Below are positions 17,278 to 28,583 of a stretch of DNA of 64,000 bases, one piece after another. The notes beneath the pieces are model-generated. The model was not told the origin of the DNA. It saw only the letters and a program-made list of their open reading frames with translations, and made no database searches. The position numbers and the translations under genes are program-made. Positions within the stretch are counted from its first letter, which is position 1; the number at the start of each line of letters is the position of its first letter. The DNA is from Candidatus Altimarinota bacterium. GTDB lineage: Bacteria; Patescibacteriota; Gracilibacteria; UBA1369; UM-FILTER-53-11. The stretch is taken from NCBI GenBank assembly GCA_018061065.1, contig JAGOUV010000001.1, positions 114,217-178,216 of the forward strand, read 5' to 3'.

Positions 17278-17949
17278 ATGCTCAAAGGAATTATTTTCGA
17301 CATGGACGGCACGATTACGCTCACTGAGCAGCTGCATCATCGTGCGTTTTCTCAGATATTTAAGGCGTACGGAATAGATTTTTCCTATGAAGAACAGCTC
17401 AAGCGATTTGCCGGAAGTGGCTCAAATGCTATTTTCCCCCGTGTATTTGCAGAACATGGAGTAAGTGTTTCGGCAGAAGAAATAGAAAAATGTATAACTC
17501 AGAAACGGGAGTTGTATACAAAAATTGTTCAAGAAGCAGAGGTTCCTTTTGTAGAAGGAGTTCATGAATTTGTAAAAATGACCGAAGAAAAAGGACTTAA
17601 GCGAATTATCGCGACAGGTAACGGTAGTTTGGAAGCGGTTCATTATTTGCTCGCAAAAATTAATTTAGATCAGTATTTCCCCGAGATTATTTCAGTTAAG
17701 GATGTTCCCCGCGGTAAGCCCTTTCCGGATGTTTTTTTGGAAGCAGCACGTCATATGGGGTGTGCTCCAGAAGAATGTGTCGTGCTTGAGGACTCGATAA
17801 ATGGAGTTCAGGCCGCAACACAGGGACTTATTCGTTGTATAGCATTTGAGACCACCACTTCCGCCGCTGAATTATACAAAGCAGGTGCAGTGGCTGTGCT
17901 TAAAAATTACACATTTATTACTGACGATCTTCTCTATGGCAACTCCTAA
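17278..17949 (+). CDS. HAD-superfamily phosphatase (beta-phosphoglucomutase/sugar-phosphatase-like)
   Basis: A 223-residue HAD hydrolase of subfamily I. Motif 1 is IFDMDGTIT with Asp9 as nucleophile and Asp11 as acid/base; motif 2 is the Thr in IATGNG; motif 3 is the Lys in RGKPFPDVF; motif 4 is VLEDSINGVQAA. A helical cap lies between about residues 15 and 85. The substrate is not certain; sugar phosphates fit the family. It overlaps the phosphoketolase gene by 14 bases, so the two products probably work on the same sugar-phosphate pool. Confidence 0.9.
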   Translation: MLKGIIFDMDGTITLTEQLHHRAFSQIFKAYGIDFSYEEQLKRFAGSGSNAIFPRVFAEHGVSVSAEEIEKCITQKRELYTKIVQEAEVPFVEGVHEFVKMTEEKGLKRIIATGNGSLEAVHYLLAKINLDQYFPEIISVKDVPRGKPFPDVFLEAARHMGCAPEECVVLEDSINGVQAATQGLIRCIAFETTTSAAELYKAGAVAVLKNYTFITDDLLYGNS

Positions 17950-20284
17950 AAATATTCTCAGTTGGTTCGATAAGTTCTTGCGTTATGCGGACTATATCGG
18001 TGCGGCGCAGCTGTACTTGAAAGATAATGTTTTTTTGAAACGTCCTCTTCAGAAATCTGATATTAAAGAGCGTGTGCTCGGGCACTGGGGAACGGTTCCG
18101 GGGCTGACGTTTATGTATGCACATTGTAACTATCTCATAAGTAAGCATGGTTGTGAGATGATGTTTATCGTGGGGCCGGGCCACGGCGCACCGGGAGTCC
18201 AGGCAACATTATTTGCTGAGGGAACGATTACTGATCTCTATCCGCAATATCCACAGGATGAAAAGGGTACTCAGGCCTTTGTTAAAAGTTTTAGCTGGCC
18301 GGGAGGGTTCCCAAGCCACTTAACTCCCATGAGTCCGGGAAGTATTTTGGAGGGAGGAGAGCTTGGCTACAGTCTTTCAACTGCCTATGGAGCAGTGATG
18401 GACAATCCCGACTTGATCGCAACGTGTGTCGTGGGCGATGGGGAGGCTGAGTCAGGTCCCTTGGCTGCTAGCTGGCACAGTAATAAATATTTGAATCCCG
18501 CAGAGTCAGGTGCCGTTTTGCCGATTTTGCACGTGAATGGTTATAAAATTTCTGGGCCAACAATTTTTGGGGCAATGAGTGATCAGGAACTTACGGATTT
18601 ATTTAGTGGATATGGGTATCAGCCACGCATTGTGGAAGGAGATCACTTACATGAGCAGATGATCGAGGCAATGGAATGGGCGTATCATGAGATTCGTCGT
18701 ATTCAAAAAGACGCTCGCACAAAAGGAAAAGTAATGATGCCGCGCTGGCCGATGATCGTTTTGAGATCGGCAAAGGGCTGGTCAGGAGTAAAAGAATTGA
18801 ATGGTAAAAAAGTTGAGGGAAATTTCCGCTCTCACGGTATTCCGCTTGGACATGTATTAGAAAAACCAGAGGAGTTTGCTGCACTTAAGTCGTGGCTTGA
18901 GAGTTATAAGATTCAGGAATTGGTTGATACAAAGGGCAGACCTAAGCCAGAGGTGCTCACCTATGTACCCAAGAAAAACATGCGCATGGGAAAAAATAAA
19001 CACACCTACGGAGGTACGATTCGTAAAGAGCTGAATTTACCAAAAGTCGACGACTATGCAGTTAAAGTAACGATGCCCGGAAGAGCCGAGGCAAGTAATA
19101 CAGAGATCGGTGCTCAGTACATCCGCGATATTTTTATAAGAAATAAAAAGCAGAAAAATTTCCGCTTCATGTGTCCCGATGAAACTGATTCAAATAAAAT
19201 GGGACCGCTTTTTGAGGCAACGTCTCGTCCTTTTTTATGGCCGCTACAGTCATTTGATGAACGCATGTCAGTCGATGGTCGTGTGATGGAGATGCTCAGT
19301 GAACACACGCTTCAAGGTTGGCTCCAGGGATTTTTACTCACGGGTCGTCATGGTATGTTTGCCACGTATGAAGCCTTTGCAGGAATTGTGAGTACGATGG
19401 TGGATCAGTATGCCAAATTTCTCAAGCAAGCAATGAAGCTCAAGTGGAGAAAACCTCTTTCTGCACTCAACTATGTTCTTACTAGTTTAGGCTGGAGACA
19501 GGAGCACAATGGATACTCTCATCAGAATCCCGGTTTTATCAGCGGTATATTAGAGAAGCACGGTGGTTTCTGCAGTGTGTATCTCCCTCCTGATGCAAAT
19601 AGCTTCTTGGTGACGCTTGAAGACTGTTTTAAGCGTACGAATGCGGTGAATATAATGGTTGTTGGTAAGCAAAATATGCCCCAGTGGCTTACCATGAAAG
19701 AGGCAAAAGAGCAGCTCAAGACAGGTGTCGCAATTTGGAAATGGGCACATAATGGATGGAAAAATCCCGATGTTGTCATTGCGTCTGCTGGTGATCACAT
19801 GACTATTGAGGCGATGGCTGCGGTGAATATACTTAAAGATATGGCACCTGAAATTGCTATTCGTTTTGTAAATGTATCCGAACTTACGAGTTTAGGAATC
19901 GGAGATGAGCGCCATCCACTCGGTCTTAAACCAGAAGAGTTTGATGCAATTTTTACCGAGAATAAACCAATCGTCTTTAATTTTCACGGCTATCCTGATG
20001 TTATTAAGAAACTCGTTTGGAATCACCATCCTGCAACGCGTGTTTCAATTCATGGGTATATGGAAGAGGGAACTACAACGACACCTTTTGATATGCATGT
20101 CCGAAATAAAACGAGTCGTTATCATTTGATCATGGATGCCGTACAGCAGGCCGCAAGCATGAATAACAAATTTGTTCAAACTTCTAAAAAGCTTCTAGCG
20201 TGGTGTGAAAAACAACTCACTAAACATCAGCACTATATAATGAAGTACGGCAAAGATATGGATGAGGTCGATTCATGGATGTAA
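17936..20284 (+). CDS. Xylulose-5-phosphate/fructose-6-phosphate phosphoketolase
   Basis: A 782-residue TPP enzyme that splits xylulose-5-P or fructose-6-P with phosphate into acetyl-phosphate plus glyceraldehyde-3-P or erythrose-4-P. Family blocks include GPGHGAPG, SPGSILEGGELGYSLSTAYGA, the TPP/Mg motif VVGDGEAESGPLAASWHSN, HVNGYKISGPT, CPDETDSNK and GWRQEHNGYSHQNPGF. The start is ATG 17936 (MATPKNILSWF); the 30 codons further upstream lie in the HAD gene and are not homologous. Together with pgi this suggests a phosphoketolase-based route to acetyl-phosphate and ATP, though acetate kinase is not in the window. Erythrose-4-P from this enzyme could feed AroF. Confidence 0.95.
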   Translation: MATPKNILSWFDKFLRYADYIGAAQLYLKDNVFLKRPLQKSDIKERVLGHWGTVPGLTFMYAHCNYLISKHGCEMMFIVGPGHGAPGVQATLFAEGTITDLYPQYPQDEKGTQAFVKSFSWPGGFPSHLTPMSPGSILEGGELGYSLSTAYGAVMDNPDLIATCVVGDGEAESGPLAASWHSNKYLNPAESGAVLPILHVNGYKISGPTIFGAMSDQELTDLFSGYGYQPRIVEGDHLHEQMIEAMEWAYHEIRRIQKDARTKGKVMMPRWPMIVLRSAKGWSGVKELNGKKVEGNFRSHGIPLGHVLEKPEEFAALKSWLESYKIQELVDTKGRPKPEVLTYVPKKNMRMGKNKHTYGGTIRKELNLPKVDDYAVKVTMPGRAEASNTEIGAQYIRDIFIRNKKQKNFRFMCPDETDSNKMGPLFEATSRPFLWPLQSFDERMSVDGRVMEMLSEHTLQGWLQGFLLTGRHGMFATYEAFAGIVSTMVDQYAKFLKQAMKLKWRKPLSALNYVLTSLGWRQEHNGYSHQNPGFISGILEKHGGFCSVYLPPDANSFLVTLEDCFKRTNAVNIMVVGKQNMPQWLTMKEAKEQLKTGVAIWKWAHNGWKNPDVVIASAGDHMTIEAMAAVNILKDMAPEIAIRFVNVSELTSLGIGDERHPLGLKPEEFDAIFTENKPIVFNFHGYPDVIKKLVWNHHPATRVSIHGYMEEGTTTTPFDMHVRNKTSRYHLIMDAVQQAASMNNKFVQTSKKLLAWCEKQLTKHQHYIMKYGKDMDEVDSWM

Positions 20285-20315
20285 CGGCGTCGGATGCGTG
20301 GGGTAGTAATAGGTG

Positions 20316-20672
20316 ATGCCGATCGAATACGACACACCTATTGAATATGATGAGCCGGTAGCACCGCAGCAACCTATTTTTGAAGATCAAAAAGAACGGA
20401 TGCGTGTTTTTTTGCGTGAGAGAAAAGAATATCTCAGTGGCCATCCGATTGAACGTATTATTGATAAGACTGTTGGCAGAATGGTGCGTGCATTGCTTGA
20501 TATGTTTAATAGAAAACCAACCCGAATTCGAAATGCAGTGAGGAAGTTGATCATTGCGACAGTTATAGAGCCAGCCATTGCCGATACTTTGCTGAAAGCG
20601 CAGGGACAAAAAGAAGAGGTGCCTCCAATTGAGACGAACCTGCAAAGTCGCTATACTGACCAGGCAAATTAG
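20316..20672 (+). CDS. Hypothetical protein, 118 aa
   Basis: No family recognised. The N-terminus is acidic and repetitive (IEYDTPIEYDEP), followed by a basic amphipathic region (about 30-85) rich in Arg and Lys and a polar tail. There is no signal peptide. ATG 20316 is preferred over GTG 20313. The stop codon shares its last base with the first base of tRNA-Leu(CAG), and the promoter of that tRNA lies inside the last codons. It may be a nucleic-acid-associated protein, judged only by charge. Confidence 0.55.
   Translation: MPIEYDTPIEYDEPVAPQQPIFEDQKERMRVFLRERKEYLSGHPIERIIDKTVGRMVRALLDMFNRKPTRIRNAVRKLIIATVIEPAIADTLLKAQGQKEEVPPIETNLQSRYTDQAN
20652..20657 (+). promoter_or_regulatory. -10 box of tRNA-Leu(CAG) inside the upstream gene
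   Basis: TATACT at 20652-20657 predicts a transcript start near 20664, 8 bases before the mature tRNA. No strong -35 is seen. Confidence 0.45.
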
Positions 20673-20757
20673 CCCAGGTGGTGGAACGGCAGACACGCTA
20701 CGTTCAGGTCGTAGTGAGCGCAAGCTCGTAAGGGTTCAAATCCCTTCTTGGGCACCA
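20672..20757 (+). tRNA. tRNA-Leu (anticodon CAG)
   Basis: A class II tRNA. Acceptor GCCCAGG pairs with CTTGGGC through one G-T pair; discriminator A and an encoded CCA (20755-20757) follow. The anticodon stem CTACG/CGTAG encloses TTCAGGT with anticodon CAG at 20705-20707. A long variable arm (GAGCGCAAGCTC) and T arm AAGGG-TTCAAAT-CCCTT are present. Confidence 0.93.
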
Positions 20758-20787
20758 AAATTACTATATTTTTAAATACTTGACATT

Positions 20788-20807
20788 ATTTTGTAAAATG
20801 ACAAAAT
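20788..20807. promoter_or_regulatory. Inverted repeat ATTTTGT-N6-ACAAAAT, possible operator
   Basis: Perfect 7-bp arms (20788-20794 and 20801-20807) lie between a consensus TTGACA (20780-20785) and the start of the next gene at 20816. This is a position where a regulator could cover the promoter. The TAAAAT at 20794-20799 is too close to the TTGACA to be its -10 partner. Confidence 0.35.
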
Positions 20808-20815
20808 TTTGACTT

Positions 20816-21406
20816 ATGAAAATGTTAGAAAAAAGTGGTAGGCGCAGCTATGATCAGGCGAAAATAATGCCCGACGATCCTGCACAAGAACTGTACGCTG
20901 GTCCACAATCTCTCCGACGCACTCCGGTAAATGGTCTAACTGTGGCGTCAACGAGAGATGAAAATCGAATAGAAGTAATAGCGGATACACTTACTGCCGC
21001 ATTATTAGAGCAACTCAATCACGGTGTTCCCGTAAATCCTGGTGAGCTTATAACGTGTTGTGTAAATGCGGCACAAATTCCAGGAATAGGCATTCAAGAT
21101 GTTGATTTCGTTAGATCTCCGCAAGTGATGGAAGATATGTCGGGGAGGGGGTTGCTTGCCAATACTTTTTTACCTCACAGAAATATAACTGCACCTCCCG
21201 CTAAAGTCATGCAGGGATATATTGGCGATTACAACAGAATCCGCACCGGTTATCACTTGCGTGCTGGTGTATTGACTGACACGCTTACCTTCGTAGTACC
21301 TAGGCGGCTTTCAGATAACCTTCCCAATGGGAACAACGTAAAATCATGTCGAATTATTGAGACGACACCAGACGCACTTCACATTGCAGTACAAATGGCT
21401 CGTTAA
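20816..21406 (+). CDS. Hypothetical protein, 196 aa
   Basis: No family recognised. A soluble-looking protein without a signal peptide or membrane segment. The first 40 residues are charged and the middle (about 55-85) is helical with two Cys (LITCCVNAAQ). The C-terminal half has a TGYHLRAG segment and beta-rich stretches (TDTLTFVVPRR). It stands alone between tRNA-Leu(CAG) and a convergent redoxin gene, with an upstream inverted repeat. ATG 20816 is followed by a second in-frame ATG at 20822; either could start. Confidence 0.6.
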   Translation: MKMLEKSGRRSYDQAKIMPDDPAQELYAGPQSLRRTPVNGLTVASTRDENRIEVIADTLTAALLEQLNHGVPVNPGELITCCVNAAQIPGIGIQDVDFVRSPQVMEDMSGRGLLANTFLPHRNITAPPAKVMQGYIGDYNRIRTGYHLRAGVLTDTLTFVVPRRLSDNLPNGNNVKSCRIIETTPDALHIAVQMAR

Positions 21407-21410
21407 TTAC

Positions 21411-21965
21411 CTAAATTGGTTTCCACTTAATTGAGCAGCCCATAGAAGGATTTTGATCACGCGGAGGTAGGTCACCCTTTAGGAGTGCGGTGATCGCTTC
21501 TGCTAATTCTCGCTTGGTGACTTTACCTTGGTCTTTCCAATTATCATCAATTCGACCGTGATACTGTAGGTGACGCTGTTGATCGTAGACAAAAATATCT
21601 GGAGTGCAAACTGCGCCGTAAGCTTTTGCCGTAAGCTGAGTCGCGTCTTGTAAGTAGGGGAAATTCTGGCCGTACTTTTGCGCATACTCCTTCATTTTCT
21701 CAAGTGAGTCTTCAGGGTAGGTTGCTGAATCATTGCTGTTAATACCAACTAACTGCACTCCTTGAGCGCCGAATTCATTTTGTAGGTCTACCAGCCGTTG
21801 CCAGCAGGCCTGCACATACGGACAGTGGTTACACATAAAGATCACGACAAGGATTTTCGCAGAAGCAAAGCTCGCAAGGGTATGGGTTTTATCATCAACA
21901 CCCGGCAGATCAAAATCCGGCGCCGGCGCGCCAAAAGGTATAGTTTGAGAGTAGGTAAGTGCCAT
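21411..21965 (-). CDS. Thioredoxin-like/AhpC-TSA-type redoxin
   Basis: A 184-residue thioredoxin-fold protein. The N-terminus APAPDFDLPGVDDKTHTLASF is typical of AhpC/TSA and Bcp-like redoxins. The active site MCNHCPYVQACW has a CxxC pair (Cys45/Cys48), and VCTPDIFVYDQ contains the conserved cis-Pro. This matches a group of cytosolic thioredoxin-like proteins whose partners are not well defined; peroxide or disulfide reduction is inferred. The glutathione genes 8 kb away could be part of the same redox system, but there is no direct link. It is convergent with the upstream hypothetical gene, 4 bases apart. Confidence 0.88.
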   Translation of the reverse strand: MALTYSQTIPFGAPAPDFDLPGVDDKTHTLASFASAKILVVIFMCNHCPYVQACWQRLVDLQNEFGAQGVQLVGINSNDSATYPEDSLEKMKEYAQKYGQNFPYLQDATQLTAKAYGAVCTPDIFVYDQQRHLQYHGRIDDNWKDQGKVTKRELAEAITALLKGDLPPRDQNPSMGCSIKWKPI

Positions 21966-22007
21966 ATATTGTTATTTTCTACTAGCTGTGATAAAAAGTC
22001 CAAGCGG

Positions 22008-22084
22008 GGGTGATTAGCTCAGTTGGTTAGAGCGTCTCGTTTACACCGAGAAGGCCGGGGGTTCGAATCCCTCATCACCCACCA
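22008..22084 (+). tRNA. tRNA-Val (anticodon TAC)
   Basis: Acceptor GGGTGAT pairs with ATCACCC, followed by discriminator A and an encoded CCA (22082-22084). The D arm begins TAGCTCAGTTGGTTAGAGC, the anticodon stem is TCTCG/CGAGA with loop TTTACAC and anticodon TAC at 22042-22044, and the T loop is GTTCGAAT. Confidence 0.95.
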
Positions 22085-22104
22085 TTTAGTACTATTTTGA
22101 AACT

Positions 22105-22141
22105 AAAAAGAGCCCCTGGATTGAAGTCCTGAGGCTCTTTT
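22105..22141. terminator. Bidirectional intrinsic terminator
   Basis: AAAAGAGCC (22106-22114) pairs with GGCTCTTTT (22133-22141), with A-runs before and T-runs after on both strands. It separates tRNA-Val from the convergent sigma4-HARE gene and can serve both. Confidence 0.75.
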
Positions 22142-22160
22142 GAATTCTGTGCTTATGAGG

Positions 22161-23228
22161 TTACGCAGCCTTCAAAGCGTAGGCATTTCTACCAACACGT
22201 TCGAAAAGTGGCTTGTTCTTTAGGTTCAAAATGATCGTGATGCGTTTGACCTGACGGCGTTTGAGCACCTCGCCAATGATATTCTCACGGTCGAGCGGGC
22301 CCTTCTCCTTCAATATATCGCTAATCACATCAGCAACCGTACCATCGTTGTAACCCCAGTGACGCTGTGCGTAGATACCACGTCCAATCAATACAAATGA
22401 CTCATCGCGGATCAGCTCATTGTGAACTGCCTGAACGTTGATCATCTTGCGGTCAAAATGGAGCTCAGCAATGCGGTTTGAGATCTCAACATAGTGAAGA
22501 GGCTTCTGAATCTCATTGAGTACGTACATAATCTTATCGCGAAGGGTACGTGGATTGATATTTCTCCAATTAGCCAAACCAATGCCTTTCTTAACAATTT
22601 TAATACGGCGATCAGTTTCCAAGCTTGAAAGCATAAACTGCTTCGTCACTTTCTTTTCCAGTGTTGCCTCAATATGTTTTGCCAAAACTTCTGAATTTTC
22701 TACCTCACCCTTCTGCGCCAGATACTTAAGAGCTGCTGCGCAAATGTCTGTAATAAGTCCCTGCTCAATCGTCTTGAGTTTAAAGTAGGGGTGATAGTTA
22801 ATCGTGTTTGGTTCTCGCTCCAAATTCATGTCAAGTTCCAACGACAAACGAATTGCCGAGGTACTTACCATCTTTGGATCTTGCACAAGTGCCAAAACTT
22901 CACTCATAAGTTTATCTTCCATGACGACGCCTTCGTATTTCTGAATAATTGCGTTGCCAAGCTGGTTAAAAGTATGGAGTTTAGTATTTACTACGTTACG
23001 AGCGAGCTTCTTAAGTGCGTTTTTCTCAATCTGACGAATACGTTCACGAGTTACTCCAAATTCCTTTCCAATTTGTTCAAGAGTCGCATGAGCTTTTTCA
23101 TTGAGACTGTAGCGGTTTTCGATAATGTGTTTTTCTTTTGGTGACAACAAAATGAGTAGATTATTCACAAGGTCTTTGACCTCGAGAATTGTGGAGACTG
23201 CCTGGGTGCTATCAAATGTTGTTGCCAT
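22161..23228 (-). CDS. Sigma-70 region 4 HTH plus HARE-HTH transcriptional regulator
   Basis: A 355-residue protein. Residues 27-78 form a sigma-70 region 4 helix-turn-helix (LSPKEKHIIENRYS, TLEQIGKEFGVTRERIRQIEKNALKKL), the part that normally reads the -35 element. No region 2 is present, so it cannot melt DNA like a full sigma factor. Residues 226-292 (PRTLRDKIMYVLNEIQKPLHYVEISNRI to IGRGIYAQRHWG) fit a HARE-HTH domain, as in the RNA polymerase delta subunit, and the C-terminus adds a further winged-helix-like segment. It should be DNA- or polymerase-associated. Its own promoter is strong: TTGACT-16-TATGAT at 23293-23266. Confidence 0.85.
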   Translation of the reverse strand: MATTFDSTQAVSTILEVKDLVNNLLILLSPKEKHIIENRYSLNEKAHATLEQIGKEFGVTRERIRQIEKNALKKLARNVVNTKLHTFNQLGNAIIQKYEGVVMEDKLMSEVLALVQDPKMVSTSAIRLSLELDMNLEREPNTINYHPYFKLKTIEQGLITDICAAALKYLAQKGEVENSEVLAKHIEATLEKKVTKQFMLSSLETDRRIKIVKKGIGLANWRNINPRTLRDKIMYVLNEIQKPLHYVEISNRIAELHFDRKMINVQAVHNELIRDESFVLIGRGIYAQRHWGYNDGTVADVISDILKEKGPLDRENIIGEVLKRRQVKRITIILNLKNKPLFERVGRNAYALKAA

Positions 23229-23265
23229 ACGAGTGTGATTTATTTTTTAATCAACCTATAAAGGA

Positions 23266-23293
23266 ATCATACCAGTAGTTGTGTCATAGTCAA
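23266..23293 (-). promoter_or_regulatory. Promoter of the sigma4-HARE gene
   Basis: On the minus strand, TTGACT (23293-23288), a 16-base spacer and TATGAT (23271-23266) predict a leader of about 30 bases. That is one of the longer leaders in the window. Confidence 0.7.
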
Positions 23294-23383
23294 ATTACTG
23301 GGCGCATATGCTTAGTGTTGGTTTTGTGGCTTGCTATATAGGTAAAATGTGCCTGTCGTTTTTTACTAACAACACGAATATTT

Positions 23384-24520
23384 TTAACGCAACATTTTCT
23401 TTGTAACATTTTTGCTTAATTCCACTGCTGGCTGGTTTTGGAAATCGATACCATAGAGAATTCCCAAACATGCAACACTCAACTCAACTGTCAGGATGAG
23501 CTCGCCGAGTTCTTTTGCATTCATCGTCGTGAGAGCAATTTCAACACAGGGGCGCTTACGTTTTTTGAATGCACTCACTACTCCTTCGTATTCATATTGA
23601 AAAAGTTCATTGAGACTATAGTTTTTTGTCGGTACGGGAATAGATGGTTCATCTGGAATTGGCTTAATGAAAATCGTAAATTTATCGTCAGGTCCATCCA
23701 GGAATAGTTGTAGTTGTGCATGTTGGTCTTTTACCCCCATCGCTTTTAGCGGAGTAAAGCCGATTTCGGTTGTCTTACCAATGCTTTCTGCAAGTAGCTG
23801 AATGTACCAATCAACAAATGAAGAGAGCCGCTGTGCATAGGTGAAAACGGGAATAATGCGTCGGCCAGAAATCGCGTGAGTATATTGGTGTGCGGCAATG
23901 CGTGCGGCAATGTCATACGATGCATTTTGTGCGCCTTCTAGTAATTCAATAACATTAATTTTTTTTAAGAGAGCGGGAATTATCCCCACGGAACTTAAAA
24001 TAGAAAAACGACCGGGCACATCGTGAGGTGAGGTGAATACCGGGAGCGCGTATTGTGCGGCCAACTTGCCTAAGGTGCTTCCTGGCTCATCAGTGATGAT
24101 CATAAACTGAGATGAGCTGCCGAATTGTTTCCATAAAATATGAAAAAGGCTCGTGACTTCGATAGTCTCGCCAGATTTGCTAATACAGAGAAAAAGCGTT
24201 TCTTTAGACCTTTTCTTTAGCTGTGCTAATTGCTGTCTAACAAAAAAAGGATCTACATTATCTAGGAAGGTCACTTCTTGAGTATCAAGCGCTTGAAAGA
24301 GCATTTTAGTTCCCAAGCTCGAACCACCCAGTCCTACAATGCAGAGATGCGGTATATTTTTATAAGCAGATAATTGTTTCTTTAACTCAGTGTGAGACCC
24401 ATGGGGGAGCTGTGCAAACGCGTATTTTAAAATTTCAGTTTTTTTCTTCTTTAATAACTCAAGCGTTTTTTTCGTTGGAGTGCTGGTAACGGGATCAACG
24501 TGGAGAGAGGAGAGCCGCAT
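23384..24520 (-). CDS. pgi: Glucose-6-phosphate isomerase
   Basis: A 378-residue phosphoglucose isomerase, short compared with the roughly 445-550 residues of common forms. It shows GLGGSSLGTKM, the phosphate-binding SIS segment CISKSGETIEV, DVPGRFSILSSVGIIPA, the KAMGVKDQHAQLQLFLDGPDD block with the active-site His region, and the C-terminal DFQNQPAVELSKN. It interconverts glucose-6-P and fructose-6-P, a substrate for phosphoketolase. It starts 15 bases after ruvA and probably shares its leaderless transcript. Confidence 0.93.
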   Translation of the reverse strand: MRLSSLHVDPVTSTPTKKTLELLKKKKTEILKYAFAQLPHGSHTELKKQLSAYKNIPHLCIVGLGGSSLGTKMLFQALDTQEVTFLDNVDPFFVRQQLAQLKKRSKETLFLCISKSGETIEVTSLFHILWKQFGSSSQFMIITDEPGSTLGKLAAQYALPVFTSPHDVPGRFSILSSVGIIPALLKKINVIELLEGAQNASYDIAARIAAHQYTHAISGRRIIPVFTYAQRLSSFVDWYIQLLAESIGKTTEIGFTPLKAMGVKDQHAQLQLFLDGPDDKFTIFIKPIPDEPSIPVPTKNYSLNELFQYEYEGVVSAFKKRKRPCVEIALTTMNAKELGELILTVELSVACLGILYGIDFQNQPAVELSKNVTKKMLR

Positions 24521-24535
24521 TAGAGGAGGTAAATC

Positions 24536-25108
24536 TTAATGGTTTTGAAGGAAATATTTGATGATGGCTTCTTCTTCAGTCAGTTCCGAAGGCAATTTTC
24601 GTAGGCCATTCATGACGTGTTGGCGGGTATATCCAAGTGCAACGAGTGCATTTATAATATCTTCTTGAGGTACATTTTCAGGTTCTTTTGATTCTACATA
24701 CTGAACCTCCGCAGGAGTCACTTTATTTTGAAGATCTACAATTATGCGTTCTGCAGTTTTTTTGCCAATGCCGGGAATGCGCTTAAGGAAATCGGGATCT
24801 TTGTGAGCAATAGCATTACGAACTTTTTCAATCTGTGCATTCATGATTTCAAGTGCAACTTTTGGACCCACGCCCGAAACGGTGAGTAATAACTTAAACA
24901 AATCCCACTCACTTTCTTGTTTAAAACCGTAGAGAGATAACTCGTCTTCACGAACTTGCGTGTAAATAAACACCGAACACGGATCTCCTTTTTTAAGCGT
25001 CTCGATAAACTGTCTGGCGGCGCTCACTAAATACCCAACGCCATTAACGTCCAGAATTATCTGGCGTTCGCGCTTATGTACGATCGTTCCTGATAGATAA
25101 CCAATCAC
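24536..25108 (-). CDS. ruvA: Holliday junction branch migration subunit RuvA
   Basis: RuvA (190 aa) binds four-way junctions as a tetramer and loads RuvB. Domain I has GYLSGTIVHKRERQIILDVNGVGYLV, domain II has the helix-hairpin-helix motifs LLTVSGVGPKVALEIM and LKRIPGIGKKTAERII, and domain III at the C-terminus (NALVALGYTRQHVMNGLRKL) is the RuvB-binding part. The start is GTG 25108, set by a TATACT box exactly 6 bases upstream. RuvB and RuvC are not in the window. Confidence 0.95.
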   Translation of the reverse strand: MIGYLSGTIVHKRERQIILDVNGVGYLVSAARQFIETLKKGDPCSVFIYTQVREDELSLYGFKQESEWDLFKLLLTVSGVGPKVALEIMNAQIEKVRNAIAHKDPDFLKRIPGIGKKTAERIIVDLQNKVTPAEVQYVESKEPENVPQEDIINALVALGYTRQHVMNGLRKLPSELTEEEAIIKYFLQNH

Positions 25109-25120
25109 GGGGTTAGTATA
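25109..25120 (-). promoter_or_regulatory. Leaderless -10 box of ruvA-pgi
   Basis: On the minus strand TATACT (25120-25115) plus 6 bases leads exactly to GTG 25108. No Shine-Dalgarno is possible in that space. Confidence 0.65.
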
Positions 25121-25144
25121 ACAGATCGTAGATAGTAGAGTAAT

Positions 25145-27792
<2,648 letters not shown>

Positions 27793-27793
<1 letters not shown>

Positions 27794-28575
27794 TAATTAG
27801 CTGAGGTGTAACGTCGTAATCCTACGCGCCACATCACTGCACTTAAAATATAAAAGATCGCTGTTAACACAACAAGTAACATGACAATTGAACCTATGCT
27901 TCGCCCGAGTATTGCCTCAGCAGGGACAGACGCAAGGAGCGCCAGGGGAAGGCCGTAGGTCAAAACAGTTCCGACGACCCCGGTAAATATTTGTCGTGGA
28001 TAGCGGGAGACTTGTGAAACATTAAAAATTAAAACACTAAACGTATCATTTTTCTCAACCCAAAATACGACGGTGCTCATGAGCGAGAGTATGCTGAAAT
28101 ATAAAATGAGAGAAAATCCCATGAGCCCTACACCCGCGAGCGCATTTAGAAAAGTAATCGGTTCTTCAACTTGATTGAGTCCATAGATAAGCATTGCCGT
28201 TGTTGCAACTAAACTTGCGAGATGATCAAAACGCATGCCTCTGAAAAATGCCAGTAGACGCGAGGAAGTTGGTTTCGTCAGCAAGTGATCGAGCTCTCCA
28301 CGCCGCACTATATCGCCAAAATCTTCAATCACATCTTTAAAGAAAATATCGCTGATATTTTGAATATAATAATAACAGCTCATAATAATCATGACTTGTC
28401 CCTTGTTCCATCCCGCCAATGTAGGCGTGTGATAAAAAATAACTTCAATGAGGGTAAAGTACGCAGCTACCCACATGGCCATTAGTACAAATGATATCCA
28501 AAAACTTGTTCGATAGACGAGCATTTTTTTGAGATTCAGATCGCAGAGTTTGAAAAATATACTAAGTGCGTGCAT
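27793..28575 (-). CDS. ABC-2 permease subunit (COG3694-like)
   Basis: A 260-residue integral membrane protein with about six hydrophobic helices. The family segment FGDIVRRGELDHLLTKPTSSRL, close to the N-terminal third, is the coupling region of this permease type. It overlaps the ATPase gene by one base and lies 8 bases after the partner permease, so the three form a typical heteromeric exporter. Substrate unknown. Confidence 0.87.
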
Positions 28576-28583
28576 AAAAATAA

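Noticed and set aside
20780-20799. TTGACA with TAAAAT as a promoter pair
   Set aside because: Only 8 bases separate the hexamers, about half the needed spacing.
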